10,840 nt of DNA, from contig JAHENO010000228.1 of NCBI GenBank assembly GCA_018609945.1, forward strand, positions 1 through 10,840. Reading direction: 5' to 3'. A program made the translations under genes and the position numbers. Shown in pieces: positions 6,003-10,840 of this stretch. How positions within the stretch are numbered: position 1 is the stretch's first letter; each line of letters opens with the position of its first letter. This DNA is from Haloarculaceae archaeon. GTDB lineage: Archaea; Halobacteriota; Halobacteria; Halobacteriales; Haloarculaceae. Below the pieces are notes generated by a model. The model did not search any database, was not told where the DNA came from, and worked only from the letters and a program-made list of their open reading frames with translations.

Positions 6003-6638
6003 ATGCGTCTGGGCGTCGACGAGGCCGGCAAGGGGCCAGTACTGGGATCGATGTTCGCCGCGGCGGTGCGGGTCGACCCGGACGACCTGCCCGCCGGCGT
6101 CGCGGACTCGAAGGCGCTATCCCCGGACCGCCGCCAGGAACTGGCCCGGACGATCCGCGAGGTAGCCGACGCGGTTGGCGTCGCCGAGATACCCGTGGGC
6201 CGGATCGACGACCCCGGGACGGACATGAACGCGCTGACAGTCGCCGCCCACGCGGAGGCTCTCGGGGCAGTCGCCCAGGAGGGCGACGCGGCGTACGCCG
6301 ACGCCGGCGACACGAACGCCGTCCGGTTCGAGCGCAACGTCGCGGACGCGGTCCCGGTGGCCCTCGACCTGCGGGCCGAACACGGTGCCGACGAATCCTA
6401 CGACGTGGTGAGCGCGGCCAGCGTCGTCGCCAAGGTCGAACGCGACGCCCACGTCGCGACGCTGGCCGCCGAGTACGGCGACCTCGGGAGCGGCTATCCG
6501 GGCGACGAGACCACCCGGGCGTTCCTCCGGGAGTACGTCGCCGAGCACGGCGACCTGCCAGCGTGTGCCCGCGAGTCCTGGCAGACCAGCCGGGATGTCA
6601 TTGCGGCAGCCGAGCAGTCCTCGCTGGGCGAATTCTAA
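6003..6638 (+). CDS. rnhB: Ribonuclease HII
   Basis: RNase HII cuts the RNA strand of RNA:DNA hybrids and nicks at single ribonucleotides in DNA. The 211-residue product is the usual archaeal length. It begins MRLGVDEAGKGPVLGSM with catalytic D6 and E7. ADSKALS follows (34-40), then YADAGDTN (98-105) with probable catalytic D100. D130 (GADESYDVVSAASVVAKVERD region, 129-148) is the likely fourth metal ligand, and GSGYPGD (162-168) and RESWQT (190-195) are also family features. The last residues, QSSLGEF (205-211), resemble a PCNA-interacting QxxLxxF motif. It is last of four co-directional genes, 38 bp after the small acidic gene, and converges on secD with a 27 bp gap. There is nothing to suggest truncation. 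Confidence 0.97.
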   Translation: MRLGVDEAGKGPVLGSMFAAAVRVDPDDLPAGVADSKALSPDRRQELARTIREVADAVGVAEIPVGRIDDPGTDMNALTVAAHAEALGAVAQEGDAAYADAGDTNAVRFERNVADAVPVALDLRAEHGADESYDVVSAASVVAKVERDAHVATLAAEYGDLGSGYPGDETTRAFLREYVAEHGDLPACARESWQTSRDVIAAAEQSSLGEF

Positions 6639-6665
6639 CGACCGGCAAGGATGTCCGGGTCGTGC

Positions 6666-8243
6666 CTACACGTCCTCCAGCAGCAGGTTCCGGAGGACGT
6701 CACCGTAGGCCGGCCGGGTGATGAGGACGCCGATGAGGACGCCGACGATGGTGACGATGGCGAAGCCCTGGAGGTCGCCGAGACTGAGCACCGCGAGCGG
6801 GCTCATGGCGATGATGGTCGTCGCGGCGGCGGCGCCGATGACCCAGAACGCCTTCCGGAAGCGGTTCTTGAACACGCGCCCGGTCTTGATCTCGCCGCGC
6901 TGGAGGATCTCGTCGGCGATGATGATGAGGTCGTCGACGCCGGTCCCGATGACGGCGATGAATCCGGCGATGTGGGAGAGGTCCAGTGCCAGCCCGACCG
7001 CGACAGCGAACCCGAGCAACAGCCAGACCTCGGCCATCGCGGTCAGCAGCATCGGCACGGCGACCTTCAGTTCCCGGTAGCGGTAGAAGACGACGCCGCT
7101 GACGACCAGCCAGGCGACCAGTCCCGTGATCAGTGCGAGCGGTTTGAACTTCTGGGCCAGGCTGGGCGCGAGGAACAACTCGGACTGGATGTCGAGCGTC
7201 GTCGGCAGCGCGCCCGACTCGAGGTTCAGTTTCAGCTCCTGGGCCTCCGAGAAGTTCGTCGTCTGCATGAGGAACGTCGGGCTGCTGTAGAAGGCGACGT
7301 CGCCGTTCTCGTCGGGCCGGAGGATCGGCGCGAGGTCGTCACCCATGCTCGCCGCATAGGTTATTTCACCGTCGACGACGGTGTAGAGACACCAGCCCGG
7401 GTCGTCGGGGTTCTGCCGCCACCGACACTGTCCGACACCCTCCGTCGTGAAGCCGTTCTCGTTCATCACCTCGACGTAGCGCTCGGCGGCCGACTCGGTC
7501 AACGTCACCTGGACGAACGGGGGCTGCCCTTCCTCGCCCTGGCGTGCCGGGCTGATCTGGGTGAAGTCACCCTGGGTGAGGATTGCCTGGCTCTCGTACT
7601 CGGTGCCGTTGTCGGTCTGGACGGGATACTCGGCGACGACCTGTACGCGGCCGGGTTCGCCGATGATGTCGAGCACTTCCGAGCGGTTGGCGTTCGGCAC
7701 CTCGATGACGAGGAAGTTCTCGCCCGTGGCGGACCGGACGACCGTCGCGCCACCGCCCGTCAGGCCGCCCTGGTTGATCCGGCGGTCGAGGACTCCGCGA
7801 GCGGTTTCCATCGTCTGCTCGGTGACGCCCGACCTGATTTCCACCGAGGAGGTGTCGGCCCCGGCGGCTTCGAGCGCACGCCGGAACTCCTGTTGGGTGA
7901 CGTTCTCCGAGAACACCTCGACAGTCCCGGAGTTAGGGCCGCTCGGCCTGACGGTGACGTCGACCGGCCGGAGGCCGAGTTCGTCGGCGACGGTCCTGCG
8001 GATCTCCCGCGTATCGTTCGGACCGAAGCCGACGTTCTCGGCGGTCATCCCGTCGAGCTGGGCGCGCAGTCGCGTCCCGCCCGAGAGTTCGAGCCCGTAC
8101 TCCAGGTTCGTCGGGTCCGTCGAGACCGCGACCGACTCGTTGCCGCCTCCGCTGTCCCCGCCGGTGGGGCCGAAGAGGGCGACACCGCTCAGGACCACCA
8201 GTACGGCCAGAAAGAGGATCCGCCAGTTGTCTCGTATATTCAT
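6666..8243 (-). CDS. secD: Protein translocase subunit SecD
   Basis: SecD is an RND-like membrane protein that, with SecF, aids late steps of Sec export. The 525-residue product has one N-terminal transmembrane helix (about 7-25) and a large extracytoplasmic domain. That domain includes LEYGLELSGGTRLRAQLDG (47-65), the conserved P1 entry. Five helices follow (about 366-386, 394-416, 420-444, 463-484, 488-510). GTGVDDLIIIADEI (433-446) carries the conserved Asp pair of the fourth helix. Two cysteines, C273 and C285, lie in the extracytoplasmic domain. ATG 8243 is chosen because it precedes the first helix and forms an ATGA overlap with the secF stop; an in-frame extension of about 250 codons lies across secF. 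It is the second gene of the secF-secD operon. Haloarchaea probably energise it with an ion gradient, by analogy to bacterial SecDF. Confidence 0.97.
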   Translation of the reverse strand: MNIRDNWRILFLAVLVVLSGVALFGPTGGDSGGGNESVAVSTDPTNLEYGLELSGGTRLRAQLDGMTAENVGFGPNDTREIRRTVADELGLRPVDVTVRPSGPNSGTVEVFSENVTQQEFRRALEAAGADTSSVEIRSGVTEQTMETARGVLDRRINQGGLTGGGATVVRSATGENFLVIEVPNANRSEVLDIIGEPGRVQVVAEYPVQTDNGTEYESQAILTQGDFTQISPARQGEEGQPPFVQVTLTESAAERYVEVMNENGFTTEGVGQCRWRQNPDDPGWCLYTVVDGEITYAASMGDDLAPILRPDENGDVAFYSSPTFLMQTTNFSEAQELKLNLESGALPTTLDIQSELFLAPSLAQKFKPLALITGLVAWLVVSGVVFYRYRELKVAVPMLLTAMAEVWLLLGFAVAVGLALDLSHIAGFIAVIGTGVDDLIIIADEILQRGEIKTGRVFKNRFRKAFWVIGAAAATTIIAMSPLAVLSLGDLQGFAIVTIVGVLIGVLITRPAYGDVLRNLLLEDV

Positions 8244-9100
8244 GAGGCGATCCCCTCGTACTTGTAGTAGCGCAGCAGGCTCACGTTCATCATGTAGGTG
8301 TTCATGAGGTCGGCCGTGAGCCCGAAGACGAGTATGAGCCCGATGTCGGGAAGCAGCGGAATCCCGAACAGCGTGGAGACGACAGTCATGACGATCATCG
8401 CGGTCAGAGAGGTCAGCGTCATCGTCACGCCGGTGCGCATCGCCCGGTAGGTGCTCTCGTAGAACCCACCCGTCCGCCTGAGAACGTGGTTGTTGAGGAG
8501 GATATCGGAGTCCACGGAGTACCCGATGAGCATCAGGAGGGCAGCAACGGTCCCAAGACTCAACTGAATGCCGAGCAGGTTCATCAGGGCGACGGGGATC
8601 ATGATGTCGGAAAACGCCGAGAGGACGACTGCAATGGAGGGAACGAACGTCCGGAACATCAGGAACACGAGGACGCTCATGCCCAGGAACGCGACGCCGA
8701 GGCCAGCCAACGCCTGGCGCTGTGAACTCTCGCCGAAACTCGCCGACCGTCCCTGGACCTGTTCGACCTCGTAGCCCGCCGCTTCGACCGCCGTCTCGAT
8801 CTCGTCGGTATCCGTCGACTGCGTGGTCAGGATGTAGGTGTTCCCGGTCGTCGCGGGCTGGATCGAATCGACCTCGACGCCCTCGACGTTGGCTCTGACC
8901 TCCTCGATCGAATCGTCGGCAGAGAACTGGACCTCGGTCCCACCGGTGAATTCGAGCCCACGGTCGACCGGGACCCCGGTCAGCGCCCACCACGCACCGA
9001 TGACGGCCAACGCAACCACGAGAACGGCGAGGGGAACCGCCGCGAGTTGGCGGTTCGAATACTTCTCGTAGTCGACGTCCCGTACATCGAACTCAACCAT
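8240..9100 (-). CDS. secF: Protein translocase subunit SecF
   Basis: Partner of SecD in the membrane export machinery. The 286-residue product has a cytoplasmic N-terminus (MVEFDVRDVDYEKYSNRQ) and a first helix at about 18-40. RGLEFTGGTEVQFS (47-60), the SecF counterpart of the SecD LSGGT motif, begins a short extracytoplasmic domain. Five helices complete it (about 128-148, 152-171, 178-203, 227-246, 250-276). GYSVDSDILLNNHVLR (193-208) holds the conserved D197 and D199 expected in the proton or ion path. ATG 9100 is chosen over an upstream in-frame start (up to 9154) because the promoter element sits 27 bp before it and the extra residues lie in the divergent promoter region. It overlaps secD by four bases. 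Confidence 0.97.
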   Translation of the reverse strand: MVEFDVRDVDYEKYSNRQLAAVPLAVLVVALAVIGAWWALTGVPVDRGLEFTGGTEVQFSADDSIEEVRANVEGVEVDSIQPATTGNTYILTTQSTDTDEIETAVEAAGYEVEQVQGRSASFGESSQRQALAGLGVAFLGMSVLVFLMFRTFVPSIAVVLSAFSDIMIPVALMNLLGIQLSLGTVAALLMLIGYSVDSDILLNNHVLRRTGGFYESTYRAMRTGVTMTLTSLTAMIVMTVVSTLFGIPLLPDIGLILVFGLTADLMNTYMMNVSLLRYYKYEGIAS

Positions 9101-9123
9101 GCCGGTGGGTGTGAGAGCGCCCC

Positions 9124-9130
9124 GAATAAG
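9124..9130 (-). promoter_or_regulatory. secF-secD promoter element
   Basis: The minus strand reads CTTATTC, centred 27 bp before the secF ATG at 9100, as for a leaderless haloarchaeal transcript. It is back-to-back with the plus-strand element at 9156-9163, in an 86 bp divergent intergenic region. Confidence 0.6.
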
Positions 9131-9155
9131 CCTTCCCTTTGACGTTTCGCGCAAC

Positions 9156-9163
9156 TCCTATTT
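9156..9163 (+). promoter_or_regulatory. Promoter element of the 111-residue hypothetical gene
   Basis: TCCTATTT is centred about 27 bp before ATG 9187, with an upstream CGCGCAAC that could act as BRE. This spacing supports ATG 9187 over the earlier in-frame start at 9139, which would place the promoter inside the gene. Confidence 0.55.
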
Positions 9164-9186
9164 CCCCCGGGGCCATACAGGCAGCC

Positions 9187-9522
9187 ATGACAGCCGATTC
9201 GTCCGCCGGAGACACGCCTGCGTCACACGTCGTCGTCTCGTATCCCGCGGACCTCTCCGAGTGGGGCCGCGACACGATCGACGGGTCGCCGTTCCGGTCG
9301 TACCTGACGAAAGCGCACGACACCGCCAGCGAGGGCGACGTCTGGGAGGAGTTCGTCGGCGTCGGCTGCTGTGGCGACACGCTGGACGTCCCGTTGCGCG
9401 TCGAATCCGTCGAGGGCGGAGAACGACTGACGGACGACACCACGTTCGAATTCACGGTCCGCGAGGCCTGCGACATCCAGGGCGGGTGGAAAGTACAGAG
9501 TGCGGACGGTCCGACGGTCTAA
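9187..9522 (+). CDS. 111-residue hypothetical protein with GVGCCGDTLDVPL motif
   Basis: Function unknown; the pattern resembles a conserved small family in haloarchaea that I recall without a reliable name. It starts MTADSSAGDT. A beta-strand-like HVVVSYP (14-20) leads to SEWGRDTID (24-32), an acidic VWEEF (52-56) and the striking GVGCCGDTLDVPLRVESVEGG (58-78). C61 and C62 are adjacent and a third Cys is C95 (REACDIQGGW, 93-101). Cysteines are scarce in halophile cytosolic proteins, so these may bind a metal or form a disulfide (inference). There is no signal peptide or membrane segment. It is divergent from secF and convergent with the DUF5812-like gene (32 bp gap), so it appears to be a single-gene unit. 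Strong third-position GC and a well-spaced promoter support it as a true gene. Confidence 0.82.
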   Translation: MTADSSAGDTPASHVVVSYPADLSEWGRDTIDGSPFRSYLTKAHDTASEGDVWEEFVGVGCCGDTLDVPLRVESVEGGERLTDDTTFEFTVREACDIQGGWKVQSADGPTV

Positions 9523-9554
9523 CGCCAGGCGCGAGGCGGACGTTTTCCGAGAGC

Positions 9555-10022
9555 CTACGGCATGTAGCGGACGCTCACCACGCCATCGGCCGCGCGGATT
9601 TCGACCCGCGAGACGCCCAGTCGCGCGGCGCGAGCCAGTGTCGCCTCGTCGTCGAGAACGTCGGCAACTGCGTCGCTGGTCTCCTCTTCCGGCACCGAGA
9701 TGACGTGCAGTTCCCCCTCGCCGGCACGTTCCCTGCGGGTCAGTTCTCCGACGGCCTGGTTGGCGGCAATCTCCCGTTCCTGGCGGGTGGGCGATTCGGG
9801 GCTCTCCTCGACCGGGATGGTCCAGCGTCGCTCGACGTCGACGACCTGCCAGGTCACCTCCATCGGCGGTTCCGGGCGCAGTGTCGCCGCCAGCAGCTCT
9901 TCCGAAGCCAGCCCGGGATGGTCGGATACGGTGTGGATCTGACTGTCGTGCACGTCCCGGAGCACGGCCGACTCCTCGTCGGCGTTCGTGACCAGGAACG
10001 TGCTCCGTTTCTCCTCTGCCAT
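9555..10022 (-). CDS. DUF5812-like haloarchaeal protein
   Basis: A 155-residue soluble acidic protein that I match, by recollection, to the haloarchaeal DUF5812 family, which has no known function. The N-terminal half (about 5-70) looks all-beta: STFLVTNADEESAVLRDV, a Pro-rich turn, then LRPEPPMEVTWQVVDVERRW (48-67). A charged helix follows (about 79-100, PTRQEREIAANQAVGELTRR). The C-terminal half (about 103-155) alternates beta and alpha (GELHVISVP, then DAVADVLDDEATLARAARLG, then VSRVEIRAADGVVSVRYMP). No membrane segment or cysteine is present. It starts two bases after the hisF stop on the same strand, so it is very likely co-transcribed with hisF. Whether it relates to histidine synthesis is open; the N-terminal half could be an OB-like barrel, which is only inference. 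Confidence 0.82.
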   Translation of the reverse strand: MAEEKRSTFLVTNADEESAVLRDVHDSQIHTVSDHPGLASEELLAATLRPEPPMEVTWQVVDVERRWTIPVEESPESPTRQEREIAANQAVGELTRRERAGEGELHVISVPEEETSDAVADVLDDEATLARAARLGVSRVEIRAADGVVSVRYMP

Positions 10023-10024
10023 CG

Positions 10025-10840
10025 CTACATGCGCACGGGAATGCCGCGCTCGGCGAGGTATTCTTTCGTCTCCTGGATCGAGTACTCCCCGAAGTGGAAG
10101 ATGGAGGCCGCAAGCGCGGCGTCCGCGTCGGCCTCGGTGAACACCTCGTAGGCGTGTTCCGGTCCGCCACAGCCCGAGGAGGCGATCACCGGCGTCGAGA
10201 CGGCGTCACAGACAGCTTTCATCAGCGGGATGTCGTAGCCGTCCTTCGTGCCGTCGGCGTCGATGGAGTTGACGAACAACTCGCCAGCGCCGCGGTCCTC
10301 GGCCTCGCGCGCCCACTGGACGACGTCCCGGCCGGTCCCCTCGCGGCCGCCCTTCACGGTACACTCGAACCAGCAAGATTCCCCGTCGACCTGTGTGTAG
10401 TATTCGCCCGCGTCGTCGTAGCGCCGGCGGGCGTCGACCGAGATGACGATGCACTGGCTGCCGAACGCGCGCGCCCCCTCGTTGACGAGGTCGGGGTTCT
10501 CCAGAGCGCCGGTGTTGATGGACACCTTGTCCGCGCCGGCACGGAGCGTCTCCTTGATGTCCTCGCGGGTACGGATGCCGCCGCCGACAGTCAGCGGAAT
10601 GAACACCTCGTCGGCAACTGCTCTAACAGTGTCGAGCATCGTTTCACGGCCCTCGGCACTGGCCGTGATGTCGAGAAAGACGAACTCGTCGGCGCCGGCC
10701 TCGTTGTACCGCTTTGCCATCTCCACCGGGTCACCCGTGTACTGGAGGTCTTCGAAGTTGACGCCGGTGTAGACTGCGGCCTCGCCGTCCTCGTCGAGGT
10801 CCACGTCGATACAGGGGATGATTCGTTTCGTGAGTGCCAT
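10025..10840 (-). CDS. hisF: Imidazole glycerol phosphate synthase cyclase subunit
   Basis: HisF, with the glutaminase HisH, converts PRFAR and ammonia to imidazole glycerol phosphate and AICAR, joining histidine and purine synthesis. The 271-residue (beta/alpha)8 barrel starts MALTKRIIPCIDVD with catalytic D12; the second catalytic Asp is D136 (VISVDARR, 132-139). Phosphate-binding loops are LTVGGGIR (83-90) and ASSGCGG (220-226); the latter differs from the more common ASGGAG. VNSIDADGTKDGYD (190-203) is the typical seventh-strand motif. It is longer than the 253-residue Thermotoga enzyme, with extra acidic residues near 14-37 and around 140-160. The ATG occupies the last three bases of the window (10838-10840), so the gene is complete but its promoter lies outside. 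The DUF5812-like gene follows after two bases; hisH and other his genes are not in view. Confidence 0.97.
   Translation of the reverse strand: MALTKRIIPCIDVDLDEDGEAAVYTGVNFEDLQYTGDPVEMAKRYNEAGADEFVFLDITASAEGRETMLDTVRAVADEVFIPLTVGGGIRTREDIKETLRAGADKVSINTGALENPDLVNEGARAFGSQCIVISVDARRRYDDAGEYYTQVDGESCWFECTVKGGREGTGRDVVQWAREAEDRGAGELFVNSIDADGTKDGYDIPLMKAVCDAVSTPVIASSGCGGPEHAYEVFTEADADAALAASIFHFGEYSIQETKEYLAERGIPVRM

Noticed and set aside
6651..8267. Long plus-strand open frame (538 codons) opposite secD
   Set aside because: Antisense shadow of a GC-rich gene: low-complexity Asp/Arg/Gly composition, no domain recognised, and secD itself is unmistakable.
8244..8993. 250-codon in-frame upstream extension of secD
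   Set aside because: It runs across secF in another frame; the true SecD N-terminus is the first membrane helix after ATG 8243.
1..10840. Defence island, CRISPR array, insertion sequence, integrase or RNA gene
   Set aside because: No repeat array, transposase, terminal inverted repeats, cloverleaf or rRNA-like sequence was seen; almost all bases are in recognisable housekeeping or small conserved-type genes.

Overview
The window is GC-rich and every confident protein is acidic, with few Cys and Lys residues. It carries archaeal-type genes (Pus10, archaeal-style GlmU, RNase HII, a secF-secD pair) and two or three short families I know only from halophilic archaea. Most genes have an A/T-rich promoter element about 27 bp before the ATG and no Shine-Dalgarno motif, the usual haloarchaeal pattern of leaderless transcripts. 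I read it as ordinary chromosome of a haloarchaeon (class Halobacteria). The genus cannot be fixed from the sequence. I see no insertion sequence, CRISPR array, integrase, tRNA or rRNA.

Layout. On the minus strand at the left edge is the start of a DUF5518-like membrane protein (1-218), then glmS (301-2091), whose start overlaps by one base the stop of glmU (2091-3284). glmU-glmS form an operon, transcribed from the right, for making UDP-N-acetylglucosamine. A 241 bp gap follows. Four plus-strand genes come next, each with its own promoter: a DehI-family (2-haloacid dehalogenase-like) protein (3526-4407), the tRNA pseudouridine-54/55 synthase Pus10 (4453-5742), a 55-residue very acidic protein (5797-5964) and RNase HII (6003-6638). 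Convergent to these is the minus-strand secF-secD operon (9100 down to 6666), with secF first and a 4-base ATGA overlap. Divergent from secF is a 111-residue conserved-type hypothetical (9187-9522). It converges on a minus-strand operon of hisF (10025-10840) and a DUF5812-like gene (9555-10022) separated by two bases.

How the genes fit together. The genes are housekeeping in character: amino-sugar supply for surface glycans (GlmU, GlmS), tRNA modification (Pus10), removal of RNA from RNA:DNA hybrids (RnhB), the membrane part of protein export (SecF, SecD) and histidine/purine linkage (HisF). I found no hidden defence, mobile or biosynthetic system. The observations worth a second look are small. 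They are a patterned acidic mini-protein beginning Met-Cys-His-His, a DehI homologue in a housekeeping setting, a C-terminal PCNA-binding-like motif on RNase HII, a cysteine pair in the extracytoplasmic part of SecD, a cysteine-bearing orphan family, and the tight hisF-DUF5812 pairing.
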